Shown piece after piece: positions 9,598 to 24,002 of a DNA stretch of 64,000 nt. A program made the position numbers and the translations under genes. Source of the DNA: Rhizomys pruinosus (taxonomy: Eukaryota > Chordata > Mammalia > Rodentia > Spalacidae); contig VZQC01005585.1 in the NCBI GenBank assembly GCA_009823505.1, positions 273,552-337,551 of the forward strand. The letters are read 5' to 3'. Numbering within the stretch: position 1 is the stretch's first letter; the number at the start of each line of letters is the position of its first letter. Below the pieces are notes generated by a model, which saw nothing but the letters and a program-made list of their open reading frames with translations, was not told the origin of the DNA and made no database searches.

Positions 9598-12050
9598 TGG
9601 CCTTGTAAGTAAAATGGTAATTTAATTTTCTTCTAACATTTTTCTTTTATTGCAATATTTTATCTTTTAAAATCAAGACAGCAAAGTTAGAAGTTTCTGG
9701 AAGGAAAAAGAAAGATTACTAGTCTATGTACTGTGAGTTTAAAGTCTGGTTTCCTTTAACTGTATACGTAAAATAACCCCTCCCCCAAAAAAAAAGACCT
9801 CTAGTGTCAAACACTATGCAGGTTTCTTCCCTAATTGTTACACAAAATGTACACTTTAATTTAAACTTGAATGATCTATTAAGTATACAAGTTTAAACTT
9901 TCAAAATTCCACTAAGGGTCAGCTGTTTCTATCTAACCTATCACCTGATTCTTACTTAAGATAATTTCATATCTATAGCCATCCATGAATACTCAGAGCA
10001 CCTGGTAAGCTACAGCAAGGGAAAATTCACTAGTTACTATTTCCTCTTCTTCGCGTTGGTAACCAATATTTGGGAGCATTTGAAACAATTCTCATGTGAT
10101 TTTTCTATGGAATACTGACAATTTTCTCCAAATTTCCTGCAGTTCTAGTAGTTGGTGTTTTCTTCCTGGTCCCTGGAATCAAATTATCCTGGAAAAAATT
10201 AGAGAGAGCTTGATAAGAGCTATAAGTTATTTTGTATTAATTTTAAATGTCATATTTTAAACAAAGTAGGAATATGTGTCAGCTAACTTTAATTCCCATT
10301 TGAAAATATGCTGATTACAAAAATGTTCCACAGAGGACAGTACTATAAAACTCACCTTGCCTGGTACATTCTGTCACAAAGATGAAAATGCTCTAAGTTA
10401 TAGAAATGTAAGAATAATATTTCCTAGGGAATATTAGAGAAACACTGCTGATGAAATTGGAAGCATTCCTTTTGACATCTTTTAATTTTAGCTGGCCTTT
10501 TTAGAAGAGAGAAAGATTATTTCAAGTAGTTTCATCTTAAACCAAGATGGCAACCACATAACAGTAATTGTTTAGTGAGTTTTAAAGACCCCTCATATTT
10601 TATACTTTTATCTTTTATGAAAGTTGGACAATTTTTCTCTAGAATTTCCTTCGTTATTAATTCATTATATAATTTCCAGCTGCATCTCTAAATGTCCTTT
10701 GAGTCAGGAGCTGTATTAGGACTGGTTTATCAGATTTTTGCCTGCAGGTAATGATGCTTCAGGGATACAGTTCTTTCAAAAAAAAAAAAAAAAAACAACA
10801 AAGTCCACATTCCCTTCTTTATCTAGTAGTGGCTATAGATGTTTGGATCTATAGATAATTCATCAGTAGTAGAAAAATTAGTTACAAACAGAAATGTGAC
10901 TCCATTTACCACTTGTTTATTCAGATTTACACTCATGTAAGCAAATTGAATGTAATTGGGCTGCTTCTCTTTCTTTACCACATTACAAAACACTAAGTAG
11001 TTTCTATAACATTATCCAATTTCTACTATACAGATATAACCTCCCAGTTAACCATGCTTTTTGTTGCATGACTTCAAATTTTCTCCCAATAAAGATAAAA
11101 ATGACCTCTCCCACCTCTTGGCTTTGAGTGTAAACAGCATAATTTTGGGCCAATTTTTTAAATTTGTCATAAAAATTAACACAACAACAGTTACCTAACA
11201 TGTCCACATTTGGGTTTGCTTTATTAGACTGTGGGCCATTATCATGAGAAAAATCTGCCCTAAGACATTTGCTAATCCAAAAAGGCTGAGAAAATGGAAA
11301 ATCCCTTAAGCCAGTTTGCAAGTTGAGGCCTACACAGGAAAGTACAGCCCAGTTGAACCACAGAGAAAAACAAGGAAACAAGAAATAATTATTGTTTAAA
11401 TCCTAATATCAGTGAAGTTTTATAAAATATTTTTCTCAAAATAGCAAATAACTGTTTCAACTGATTAAGTATTTAAACTTAAGCCTAATTTTATATGGTT
11501 TAATGCTTTACAAAAATTATTTTCTTAAATTGTATCCCTATTGATTCAAAGGTAAATACTGGGAATAGATTCATACTTCATAATTCATTCTTTTGGGTGC
11601 AATCCTCATGGTATCTGGACTCTACCATTCTAAATACTAAAATTTTATTCTCATGTTGTATTCAACATTGAAAGGAAATAGTGGAAAAAAATTTTTTAAA
11701 ATTAAAGTATAAAAATAAAAAGGGCATTCAAGGGCACAATAGAAAGGAGGCCTACAGGACAAGCCCGCATGCCTTTATCTTCATACCTGGGACTCTCACA
11801 TGGAGAAAAAAAAAGCATGAATTGTTTGCAGCTGTCATCTGACTACTGTAAGTGTTCCATGTCATGAAGAACAAACAAAATTGAGTATTTTGTAAATTAC
11901 AAATTAAAACTGCAAAACGACTTAAAATCCAAGGTATTTCTGATTCGTAACCTGCTTAGTTACATATTTTCTTTGAACTCACTGCTTTAAATTCTTGAAA
12001 AATATTAAGTGCGCTAGCTTGAGCTGTGTTCTGCACACACGTAAAAAAGT
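9598..12050. other. Single-copy AT-rich DNA (copy A)
   Basis: About 2.4 kb without recognisable repeats. Long tracts are identical to 27591-30000. The 125-codon minus frame at 11004-11381 is disrupted by indels in copy B (29040-29330) and resembles no protein I know, so it is not called a gene. Confidence 0.55.
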
Positions 12051-12850
12051 GTTTTCTGACACACTGATACCAAGTGCTGGAGCTGGTTGTGGGAGAAAAA
12101 GAGAACCACTATCACTGCTTGGTGGGAATCGTAAGTAAACTTATGTCCAACCCACTATGGGAAGCTATTGGAGAACCCTTGGAAGATGCTTGGAATTAAC
12201 TTGCACTGTAACACCAGCCATACCACTCCTGGGACATTTGCTACCCATAAGACTCATCTCTTACCCAAGAGTATTTCCATGCACAGCCATGTTGATTGCA
12301 GCTCTTCAAATAGCTAGGACTGGCACCAACCCAAATGTCCCTCAACTGAGGAGTGTATAGAGAGAAATGTTGATCTACGTCTACAAATGGAGTTTTGCAA
12401 GCAGTAAAGAAGAGGATGACATCATGCATGCTTTGCAGGAAAATGGCCTGGAGCTAGAGGACATCATGCTGATGAAGTAGCCAAGTCCCGGGAAATAATA
12501 ATGATGCAATGGTTATCCCTCCATCTGTGGATTTTTGGGCTAGCACCACTTACTTAATGGTATGGACAATCGAGCACACTCAATGTGATCTGAAACAACG
12601 TGCTCTTATATCGTTGAATCCCTAAAATTAATAAAAATAAAACAATCAGTATAAAAAAGAAATAAAGAGTAGGAGGAAAAAAAATGGGTATTTTCCATGA
12701 GCATTGGTAAATAAGCCATTGCAAAACGACACATATCTCCAAAGACTCAGCAGCAGCTTCAGCTTCCCAAATAATAGTCCACATCTCCACAAACACAACC
12801 TGGAAATTTGGGGAGCCATAAGGAAAGAAAATGTCCCTCTTTCTGACAAT
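12051..12850 (+). mobile_element. L1 ORF2 3' end and 3'UTR (copy A, error-rich)
   Basis: Plus-strand counterpart of 30005-30785. It contains the L1 ORF2 C-terminal region and the following 3'UTR. Copy A carries many indels, which break the frame even where copy B keeps it open. Confidence 0.8.
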
Positions 12851-13074
12851 ATCTAGGTAGTGGCATCCAAATTAATTGATACATCATTCATTATTATTTC
12901 ACAATAATGAAGTTGCTTCAATTGAATTATGTTTCCAACTCAAAATATTTTGAGTTTACTTACCATTTCACACACATAATAAACTTTAACTGAGCAAAAA
13001 AGTTCTTGGAGAAACCCAAAACGTATAAAATTACAACCAATTATGGTATTAGAAAAAAAAAAAATTAGATAATG

Positions 13075-13245
13075 GGTGGAGAGAAGATGCCAGGTTGACC
13101 TCAGAAGACTGGGTTCAATTCCCATCATCCATATCATGGCTGAAAACCATTTGTAACCAATCCAGTACCTAGGTCCAGGGATGTGATGCCTTCTTTTGAC
13201 CTTGTGGGCACCAATGACAAGGTGTCACTTACACAAAATGTATGC
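13075..13245 (+). mobile_element. B2 SINE, diverged (copy A)
   Basis: Plus-strand B2 with ctgggttcaattcccatcat at the B box and ccatatcatggctgaaaacc. Its 3' part is displaced by the LTR-like repeat that follows. Counterpart of 30990-31148. Confidence 0.75.
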
Positions 13246-13668
13246 TGTCCATGTTTCTCATTTCTGTGACAAAATACCTGACTGACACCAACTTGGGCGG
13301 CACAGGGTTTTATTCAGTTTACAATCTCCCGGGTCACTGTTCATCACTTAGGGAGCCCCAAGACAGGAAGGAATGAGGGCAGGAAACCTGGAGGCAGGGA
13401 GCTTAAAGCACATGGCCAGGTGGCAGAATGCTGTCATGGCTTGCCTTCTGGCCCATGCCCCAGGCCTGACAACTTATCAGTACACAACAACCGACCCAGG
13501 TGGTTACCATCCCACAGTTGGCTGGGCCCTCCCCACATTGCTCAACACATCCAAGAACATATCCACGGACATCGGCCACAGGGGGGTCCAGTCCAATGGA
13601 AGTCAATTCCCCAATGAGGCTCCCTCAACCCAGGGTGTGTCAAGGTTGACAAGCTAACTACTCCAGCA
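13246..13668 (-). mobile_element. LTR-like rodent interspersed repeat (copy A)
   Basis: Counterpart of 31149-31560. It has the landmarks of a familiar rodent dispersed repeat: ctgtgacaaaatac, ggttttattcagttt, gcaggaaacctggaggcag, gctgggccctcc, gtcaaggttgaca. I place it only as LTR-like. It interrupts the B2 tail. Confidence 0.6.
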
Positions 13669-13867
13669 CACATGCCAATAAACTCAATACACATTTAAAT
13701 TGATAAAATATTTTTGAAAAGGTGTGAAGGACCACATCATGACGTGTGATATGCCTCCTTTAAAAAAAAAGAAAAAAAAATAGTCCCATTACCTAAAGAG
13801 TCATTTAATCATTACTTATCATAAATACAAAAGTTGCCTACTGCAAATATCATGGTTTGATAGTCTT

Positions 13868-14095
13868 TCTTTATTTTATTTATTATGCTTTTTTTTTTTT
13901 TATTTTTATTGTTTGGTGTGTTGAATGCAACTGTGCACTGTCATGCACTGCCCCAAGAAGTCCGAAAACACTGTTTCGATCCCCTCGAAACTGGAGACAG
14001 GACAGTTGTTAGTCACCCATATAGATTTTGCTGGACATGAACCCAGGTCGTTGCTTATGAACAGCGGGTGTAATCTATCTTTCGCCCCTAGATCA
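13868..14095 (-). mobile_element. B2-like SINE, diverged (copy A)
   Basis: Inverted old B2 (counterpart of 31745-31973), with gcactgccccaagaagtccg and the complement of a decayed B box. Strongly degraded in copy A. Confidence 0.65.
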
Positions 14096-14900
14096 CTTAA
14101 AAAAATACTTTATTGAAGTTTTATGCGAGTTGTACAATACTAGCCAATAATATTTATATCTCCCTTTCCCCGAGTGGATCCCCCCAACTACCTGTTCCCA
14201 CCGTATCCATGCATTGTTGTCTACTAAGTTACAGGCACTTGAGTCCACATTTGTGTACCTCAGAGTGTCCATTGGTGTGAGTTCATCCATATGGAGGCAT
14301 GTTGCAACCTGACTAGAGTCACTCCCTTTAACATCAAATCTCCCTCATCCAGACGTGATCCACTGCTATAGTTCCTCGCCAAAGTGGTGGCAACTCTGCG
14401 TCCAATTTTACCCCGTTCTGTGATGTTTGTCTGATTGAGTTTGTTGTGTGTTTGTAACATGCTTGTCCCCATTGCTGTTAGTTCATGTGAGCCACAGTGC
14501 CAGAACCTGTAAGAACATATTTGCTTATGGCCGTCACTTCTCCCTGGCTGGTTACTACTCCTTACTGCTCTCTCGTTCTGCAATGGTCCCCCAAAAAACT
14601 CTACCTGGTGGGTAAGAGTTTAATATGAGACCTGTTAGAGATCTCATCTTGCATCTTTCTCATTGCATCAAATCCATATTATCTCTTTTGGCTAGTTGTG
14701 GTCTTTTGTGTTCATCACGCTGACATTGCATGAAGAAACGTTGCAATTGACGCATATTGAGGAATGATAAATTATTCTCCTATCCTCTTATTCACTATGT
14801 TTTATGAGCCTTGGTGTAGAGATTCCAGTGGAGATATGTGATCTTAACATTGGTTATCTCCCACAGACACTTATTCTCTGTCTGTGATAAGTTTTGGAAG
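14096..14900 (-). mobile_element. L1 3'UTR fragment, inverted (copy A)
   Basis: Starts with a poly(T)-like inverted tail (aaaaaatactttattgaagtt) and contains ggtgtgagttcatcca and tgtctgattgagtttg. Counterpart of 31981-32700. Confidence 0.65.
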
Positions 14901-17900
14901 TCTGTAAATCTCCTGTTCTTTTTTTTTGTTTTACTGTAAAAGAAGCTTCTTTGATGAGGTGAATATAATGTGTGAAAATTTACTTCGGGAAATATAAGTC
15001 TATAGGAAACTATATTAGAATTCTAACTACATTAATTTCCTAGGGTATGAGGAGATTAGGGTTTCGTAAGCATCTATGCCTCCCAGCCATGTTTATTTGG
15101 CTGTCTTTAAAGTGTCACACACAGACACCCACCAGGTCCAGGAAGAGGAGGCAGCCACAAAAGCACCTGGGGGAAACGGGGTGAGCCAGCACAGGCAGGA
15201 TCATCATGACCCTGTGCATTGCCTGTCACTCCTGCCAGCAAGCCACCACATGGCCAGTTGCACGTGAGGGCGTGGATCACTCAGCCAGCTGGACAACCAC
15301 CAGGACCAAAGGTACTGCAGCCACCTTCCCCAACCCTCTTGAGCTACAGTGAGGTTATCCCATTGAAACAGCTGTTAAGAGTAGCGTCGAAACTCCAAAT
15401 TCCCAGGGGAGAATCCCAGTTCCGAGGGAATTCCGACACCCTCTTCTTGACCTCCGTGGCATGCACTACACTGGGTGCACAAAAAAAAAAAAAAGAAGAA
15501 ATAATACCACATACAAAAAAAAAATGCCAGGGTGGTGGCGGCATGCCTTTAAAAAAAAAAACAAAGAATGCCTGAGACCAGAGCAGGTACACACTTACAT
15601 GGGAACTGACCTAATCATACCCCTGGATTATCATAGAGAACCTCCAGGACCAGAAAGGGAAGAGCTAGCTGAACCTACCCCAATATAACCAAAAGTTGAA
15701 AAAAAACATGAAACATAGACATGAACAGCCTTCAAACACCCCAGGAGAAGACAACAAAACCATCTGTAGCAAACCAAAGCAATGCCTTCAATGCAGCAAA
15801 GAAACATTTGAGATTTGTCACCAGAATAAAATACCTTAAAACAAACCCACATGCAAAAACACAACAGAAAACTCAACATGGGAAAAGCCATATAAATCTC
15901 ATTAGATGCTACCAGACCTAAGAAGCTATCTACAATGCGAATCCTCTGAAGGATCGCCAGGACACAGATCTTTAGAGGAACAATTGACAGAATACAAGAG
16001 ATTCAACATATAAAGAACAAATCAGAGAGAATACATGAGTGGGAATGAAACCTTCAGAAAGGAAACTAGAGGGGGAAACATTGTCAAACTCCAGACAGAC
16101 AAAATAGAAACACTGAAAGATCCCACTGCTAAAATGCGAAAGGAAACAGACCAGAGGGAACAAGAGACTACAAGAAGAAAATTGACAAGTCTCCAAAAAC
16201 GTAGTGGGAATACTACGTAATCACAGGAGAAATATAAAGGAATTGAACATCAGCAACAAGAAAGGATGGGAGAAAGCCTCAAAAGCAAGATTGGATTGAA
16301 GCAAAAAAATTAGACATATCAACCTAGAAGATAGCAGGAAAAACTAGGAAAGCTCAAGCAACGATTACAAAAAAATAAAAAAAAAAAAAGAAAAGGCGTG
16401 GACGATAATCAGGAACTGTGGGACCTTATGAAAAGAGCCAAACCTCCACATCAAAGGGATATAGAGGAGGAGAAGAATTCCAAGAACAAAACAGTATGAT
16501 CAGATCTTCAACAGAATAACAGAAGCAAAATTTCCCCAAAACTGAAAAAAAGATTTAAACCACTAAACAAAGAAGCACAGTAGAAATTCCGAATAGACAA
16601 GATCAGAAAAGACAATTTCCCAAGCCTATCATGTAAAACACTAGGCCCCAAAACGAAGACAAGATCATACTGGAGAACCACAGAGAAAAAAACGATTACA
16701 TATAAAGAAAAAACCCATAAATTTACAGCTTTGGGACATACCATATCAGTGCAAACAGAATAGAAAGCCCTGAAGACACATGGAACCAAATAATCCCAGT
16801 ATTATTGACTATAGATGCCAGACCCTGATACCAATACCAGCAAAAAATGCATTATAGTTGGATGAGAGCAGCCACATTCTTCATACACTCACCAGCATGA
16901 AAGAATACAATGCAAAAAACAAGCCTCTCCAGAACAATGTTGAAAAAAATTCAAGGGACAGAGGAAAGGAGTGCCTATACCAAGCAGCTAGAGAGAGAAA
17001 TTAATAACGAATTCATGGGCAAAATACAAACTCTAGACCCAGAATGCAAACAGAGAATAAGGTTGAAAGGAGAGAAAAACACATATTCAATAAAACCCTG
17101 ATAAGATATCAATCGTCATAAACTCCCAATCAAAAGGACATAGGACTGGAGAATGGTTTATTAAAAACAGAACACCATCTATATTGCTGTCTACAAGACA
17201 AACTCATCTCACACTCACAGGACAGGCACCAACTTAAAGTGAACAAGATGAAAAGATATTCCCAAGCACAATTGTTACAAAAAGCAAGCGGACGACTGCA
17301 TCTAATATCGGACAAAAACAGACCTCATTAATTAAAACCAATTGAAAAGACCAGAAGAGGGCATTATATCTCTCTCAAAGAATGATTAACCATGAAGATG
17401 CTCAAAGTCATAATAATATGCACCAAACTCCGTGCCACTAAACTTTATAAACACAGTCCTTCAAGACCTCAAGGCACACCGATTAATCTCAACACACCAA
17501 TAGTGAGGGACTTCATAATCCCCACTAAGACCTTGGATAGGATCAACTGGACAGCAGAATAAACAGAGAGACATCGCATGAACAATAATTCCTCCAAATG
17601 GACCTCACAGACATCTACTGAATATTCCACCCAAAACAAGAGATACACTTTTCTACTCAGTATCCCATGAAATGATCTCCAAAATTGAATACATACTGGG
17701 GCATAGAAAACACCTCAACAAAATACAAAAGGATTGAAATAATTTCATGCATTCTATCAGATCACATGTTGAAATGTAAAGATCTAATTCAACACCAGGA
17801 TAAGCCCTCCACCTACAATGTACAAGGAAACTAAACAACACACTCCTGAATATAATAAGGTCAAGAAAGAAATAAAGAAAAAAATTAAAAGCATTCTGGA

Positions 17901-18497
17901 ACTAAGCGAAAAAGAAAATACAACACAAAAAAAAAAAAAAAAAACCTATGGGATACTTTTTTGTCTTCTTTTTTGAGACAGGGTTCTCCCAGCAGCCCCA
18001 GCTGTCCTGGGGAAACCTGACGTTGTAGACAGGCTGGCCTTGGAACTTCAGAGATCCTGCCTTGCCTCTGCCTTAAAAAGCAGTTCTAGGAGGGAAGTTA
18101 TAGCCCTGGATTGCCACATTAAAAAAAACAAAAACAAACAACAACAACAAAACAAAACAGAAAAGCAAAAATTATCTCTAATACACTGACACCAAAATCT
18201 TTTGAGAGACACAGAACCTAAAGGCAAGAAGACAGGGGAAAATATCCCCAAAAATTTAAACACAGCGCCAGAAATCAATGAATATAAAAACAAACACAAA
18301 ATCACAAAGAATCAATGAATCCAAAAGTTGATCTTTGAAAGAATAAACAACGCTAGACAGACTTCTAGCCCCGTTAACCAAAAAAAAAAAAGAGCAAGTC
18401 CAAATCAAAAGAATTCACGATGAAAGGGGAAAATTTATCACATCAGACAATGAAAAGTTCTAGACAATCATATGGGAATCCTTCAAAAAACCTATAC

Positions 18498-19125
<628 letters not shown>

Positions 19126-19345
19126 AAATTTGAAAACCTAAGCGAAACGGATGAATATCTAAACTGTGAACCCACAAAGCTTAACCAAGAAGAAAGAGAA
19201 ATTGGAGCATAAACAGACCCCATAATATTTGAGAAAATTGAAAATATAACAAAAAACCTCCCAAGCAAAAAAAGCCTAGGCCCAGGCAGTTTTTCATGGC
19301 ACCATTCCTGTAAAACATTTAAAGAGGCTTACAACCATTACTACT

Positions 19346-19704
19346 TGTGGTGATTACTGAGAATGTCCACCACAGTCTTCAAGTATTCAGACCTTTGGTC
19401 CCCATTTGGTGGCCTGTTTGAGGGAGTCTTAGAAGGTGTGGCCATGATGGAGGAAATATCTCACTGGGGTGGGCTTACAGAGTTCAACAAGCCTTGCATT
19501 CTCCGTTTTACTTTCCTCTCAACTTTCCTGTGCTCATTGGAAGATGTGAACCTCAGCTTTCTGCTCAAGCCCCTGTCACCATACCTCCCGCCACAATGAC
19601 TTATTTTCCTGGAACTGTCAATTGAAGCTCAAATAAACTTCTTCCTTTTATAATGTTCCGTTGGTCCTGATGGTTTTATCACAGCAACAAAAGGGACTAA
19701 TACA
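19346..19704 (+). mobile_element. Solo LTR, MaLR type (copy A)
   Basis: Same element as 36446-36812. It begins TGTGG, ends CA, and is flanked by ctact at 19341-19345 and 19705-19709. It carries copy-A errors (for example gattactgagaatg for gatttgaatgagaatg). Confidence 0.8.
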
Positions 19705-20159
19705 CTACTCCAAACTGTCAGAAGGATACAAGCAGAGGGAAATCTTCCAAAATCCTTCTATGGAGCCAGTATAGCTCTGATAACTAAAAAACCAAGAAAG
19801 ATATAGCCCAAAAAAAAGAAAAATTAGGCCTATCTCATTTATGAACATAGAAGTATAAATACTCAACAAAATTATTGCAAACTGCATACAGACCCACATC
19901 AAAAAAAAAAATCATCCCTTAAGACCAAGTTGGATTCCTACCAGAGATGCAGGGAAGAACAACAAGAGTTCTTCTCCCCAAAATAATTGCTTTGAAAAAA
20001 ACTTTGAAAGACTCAGAAAGGGATGCAGGACATCTATGGCAGACTGCAAGAACTTGGGAGGGGTGGGGGGCATTTAGGGGGTAATGAGTCTGGATTGAAA
20101 TGCGAAGATGATGTATGAAAATGCACAAAACTTCAATACAATATTTTTTTTTTTTTTTT

Positions 20160-21095
20160 TTTTTTTGGTATTCTTCTCCTTCCTGTATGGCTATAATTCA
20201 TAATTTTGGTATTTTCATGGCATCCTACATTTCCTTCATATTTCATCCTTGTGATCCAGTTCTTCAACTTTATAATCCTTCTCATATCTGTTTCCATTTA
20301 TTTTTTCTGCTTTTGAGGCTTTCTCCTGTCATTTGAAATTGAGGGTTTTTTTTTCTTCTTCACTGCAGAAAGTTTTTTTCAATATTTATCTTTTGTGAAA
20401 TCAGTCAAATTTATCACTATACTCTTTTAATTCTTTGAGCTGTTTGTTTGTCTGTTCTTTAAAATTTGTTGAAATTCTTTGATCTTGTTTCTGATTGTTC
20501 TTTTAAATTCTGTATACTGGGTTACCTCTAGGGAGTTCTCATTGTCAAACTCTTCTATAGAACTAGGGTATTTTATAGGGACATACTATTTAGGGTTTCC
20601 ATATTATTAGTTTTTAAATCATTGTTTTTTTTGCATGTGACTTTCTTATGATTTTGGTTTGAATCTCAAGACTTCCTTTGTTGACATGGCGATTAATTCT
20701 GTTTGTATTATTGATATAGCTTGGCTGCTTTTGATTGTATGAAAAGTTAATTGACTAGACTTCAGGTCCCGCTTTTGGATTTTAGTTGTAAGTATCAGGT
20801 AAATCCAGCCAGGGTACTCATCCTCTCTCCAGGAGGCAGAAGCTCCCCTGGCTAATTCAGCATACTTCAGTAACCTCAGAAGGGTGGGGCCAAGGTGGGA
20901 GGGGAGGAGATGGGAAAGGATGTGTGGGTTCCTACGAGACGCCGGGTAGCTGAGCACTGTGCAGTGGAGGAAACTGGCAGATGCGTCCTCAAAGATGGAG
21001 AGAAATCAGGGCCTTCCCGGCTGGGCAAGTAGGAGACTCTTGTACTTTTTGTCCAGATAAAGATAGTGAAGAGGTCCAACCAGACCACAAAACAA
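20160..21095 (-). mobile_element. L1 5'UTR/ORF1 fragment, inverted (copy A)
   Basis: Counterpart of 37257-38205. An inverted L1 5' region beginning with a T-run at 20144-20166 and ending near the ccaaccagaccacaaaac block. Confidence 0.7.
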
Positions 21096-22042
21096 TCATC
21101 ATCTAGACTAATGTGGTAAATATCTACTTTAACAATTTGTTATTTATACCAATCACTTAGGCCTGGGCATAAAATACAGTACTGAAAATGTCAAAACTAT
21201 GTCAGTTCTAATGCTGGTTTTATTTTAATTTCAATACATAGAAAGCAATTGTGGTGGGTCTTTAATATCTGTTCTCTTTGTTACCAAGAATGAAAGAAGA
21301 AAAGTACAAAAATATTGAGAGAAATTTTGCAATATCACGTATCTAGATACTATTAATGTCTCCGGCGCACAACTAAGTTTTCTGCTCTCTTTCCATAAGG
21401 GAATTTCTTTTCTTACATTAAATTTTTATTTGATTTTGTTATGAACTACTGCCATTTACCAATGTCTGTTTGGTCACAAACATGCCTTATCTCACCTACA
21501 GTTTAAAGGTTTTGAGTGTAACAATATTTCCAATAATATTAGGTCCAATATCTTATAGCATAATATTTTTCAGTAAGTGTTTATTGAATGGGGTCGTTAA
21601 ATAGCTGGAAAGTATCAGTAGAAGAAAGATGTACCAACATTTTCTTTATCTCAGAAATAACTCTTTAAATATTCTAGGGCATATTCTGCATCTCAATTGA
21701 TGCTTGGATTCCCAGATGCACAGTTTATTTTAAATATGTACTTTATGGAATTTAAAAAGACAAGTCTCTAATCCATTTGCATAAAAACCATTGTTTCTTA
21801 GGTTTCTCCTATTGAATAATTCACAAAATAAATAAATAGCCTGAGAAGCAGTAGTACCACGGCCTGAATAAAAGTTTGTCTACATTTGACGACACGGAAA
21901 ATAGACATGTCATTTGATAATAAAATATGTGTAACATACATTAATTTTAAGGGATTATTATTTACAAATGAACCTTATTTATTCTGTACACAAACATTTG
22001 CATAAGACTGGCATAGATAGGAAGAAGTAAAGAAAGAAAAGA
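21096..22042. other. Single-copy DNA (copy A end)
   Basis: No gene or repeat seen. Nearly identical to 38206-39143 but with small clusters of differences (for example 21358-21370, 21590-21640, 21855-21900). It ends at the single n. Confidence 0.6.
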
Positions 22043-22043
22043 N
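22043..22043. other. Single ambiguous base at the copy A/copy B junction
   Basis: A lone n. The left neighbour matches the end of the unit (39143) and the right neighbour matches its start (3504). This is where two overlapping assemblies appear to have been butted together. Confidence 0.95.
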
Positions 22044-22143
22044 ATGTCATACAATGCATTTTTATGATATTAAGACCCACTCTTGACCCTCCATTCTCAC
22101 CTTAATAGTACACTCCAACTTCATGACTCTATATTATTTTTTT

Positions 22144-22160
22144 AATTTTATTTAAATTTT

Positions 22161-22208
<48 letters not shown>

Positions 22209-22415
22209 TGTGTATGAATGTACTGTCTGCATGTAGGTCTGTGCACCCGTATCGTGCAATGCCGCAGAGGTCAGAAGAGGGTGTCGGATTCCTCTGGACC
22301 TGGAGTTCTCCTGGAATTGGAGTGACAGACGGTTCTAAGCCGCCATGTGGGTCGAACCCGGGTCCTCTGCAAGAGCAGTCGGCACTCTTAACCGCTAGGC
22401 CAACTCTCCAGCCCA
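22144..22415 (-). mobile_element. B2 SINE
   Basis: Inverted B2 with a (TATT)n-expanded tail (22165-22208) and a well-preserved head at the right. The complement of the B box, GGTCGAACCC, is at about 22350-22360. Confidence 0.92.
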
Positions 22416-22427
22416 ATTAACCCAAAT

Positions 22428-22643
22428 TTTATTTATTTTTATGTGTATGAATGTACTGTCTGCATGTAGGTTTGTGCACCCGTGTAGTGCAATGCCACGG
22501 AGGTCAGAAGAGGGTGTCTGATTCCCCTGGAACTGGAGTTAGAGACGGTTCTCAACTGCCATGTGGGTGCTGGGGATTGAACCCGGGTCCTCTGTAAGAG
22601 CAGTTGGCGCTCTTAACCCCTAGGCCATCCATCTCTCCAGCCC
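22428..22643 (-). mobile_element. B2 SINE
   Basis: A second inverted B2 adjacent to the previous one. Its head is at about 22610-22643 and the complement of its B box (GATTGAACCC) at about 22575. Confidence 0.92.
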
Positions 22644-23024
22644 AAGACTTCTATATTATTCTTCATCCTTTGTATTAACAGCCTATTGAATCTAATCTGT
22701 GTTTCCAAAATGCTCTTGGGAGGGGGTCTTTCCCTCGGATTCTGGCCAACCCAAACTTTAGTCATCACACAGTAAGGAAAATTGACTCTTCCTTTTTCAG
22801 CAGCTATTGATTCCAAATGGATCCTCAGCTAGGGCTAAGGTTTCTTCTCTACTTCTCCCATCCATGCTGGGTTTTTTGTCTTAGTTTGCTTTGCACAGGT
22901 CTTCTGCATGTTATCACAAGGTCTCTCTCTCTGCTTTCTTCCACAGCCAGTCTTATCAAGGCATCTTTTAATATGGCCATCTAACCACTCCCATTCATTC
23001 ATAATCATATTGAAATCTACCTTT
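22644..23024 (-). mobile_element. L1 3'UTR fragment, inverted
   Basis: The remainder of the inverted L1 3'UTR split by the two B2 insertions. It continues the segment at 22044-22143 (anchor block gacccactcttgaccctcca). Confidence 0.65.
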
Positions 23025-23245
23025 GGGCTGGATAGTTGGCTCAGCGGTTATGTTAAGAACACTGACTGCTCTTGCAGAGGACCCAGGTTCAATCCCAGCA
23101 CCCACATGGTGGCTGATAACCACCTGTAACTCCAGTTCCAGGGCCCAATGCTTTTTTGGGACCTCTGCAGCAGTTTCATTACATGGGCACACTTATATGC
23201 ACGCAGGTAATACACTTAAACACATAAAAAACAAAAATAAAATAT
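23025..23245 (+). mobile_element. B2 SINE
   Basis: Plus-strand B2, diverged from the young copies: gggctggatagttggctcag, ccaggttcaatcccagcacc, cacatggtggctgataacc, and an AT tail with AATAAA. Confidence 0.9.
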
Positions 23246-23815
23246 TGAAATATTTTTTCTAGCTACATGATTAAGTTTGAAGTAATAATTTATGATTGAC
23301 ATTTACTTTTCTTTGTCATTAAATGAAATGCAATTATTCTTCCAAATTTAAGAAAAAAAAGTTTGATTTATGTTTGGTCTTTTTAATGTTTTTCACATTT
23401 TAAGAATTCTCTAACTTGCATTATTTAAATAAAAATGTTTCACATTAAGGAAACTAATTAGCCTGAGATAACTTGACTTATTTTGGAGGCTCTAAGAGGT
23501 TAAATGATATAATAAGTTTAGAAATGAATAATTTACTTTATGTGATTTAGTAATAATTTCTCAGATAGATATATTCTCAATTTACCTTTGATATGTGGAA
23601 AAAATAAATATTTAAATATTACTCTAACAAACTATATGCCTCATAAATACATAATTTCTGAAAAGTTATATTTTATTTTCACATATTACCTTAACGTTTT
23701 AGAATGTATATCTGAACATGAGGCACAAAGTCTTTACAAGTGCTGCATTTTCAGGGTTCACATGATACTAAAGAAGATATACTAGGGGAAATCTGTGCTA
23801 AATGAAGCAAAATAT
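23246..23815. other. Single-copy AT-rich DNA
   Basis: No gene or repeat family recognised. Confidence 0.55.
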
Positions 23816-23819
23816 AGTT

Positions 23820-24002
23820 TTTTTGTTTGTTTGTTTGTTTGTTTTTTTTTGTTTTTGGTCTTTTTGAGACAGAGTCTCCCTGTAGCACCAGCTGTCCTGG
23901 AACTCACTCTGTAGACCAGGCTGGCCTTGAACTCACAAAGATCAACCTGCCTCTGCCTCCCAAGTGCTAGGATTAAAGGCCTGCACCACCACACTCGGCT
24001 GC
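23820..24002 (-). mobile_element. B1 SINE
   Basis: Inverted B1 with a (GTTT)n tail at 23820-23860, then ttgagacagagtctccctg, ccagctgtcctggaactcac, gaccaggctggccttgaac and gcaccaccacactcggc. Confidence 0.93.

Noticed and set aside
11004..11381. A 125-codon minus frame in single-copy DNA
   Set aside because: It is broken by indels in copy B, has no recognised domain, and shows no splice or promoter context.
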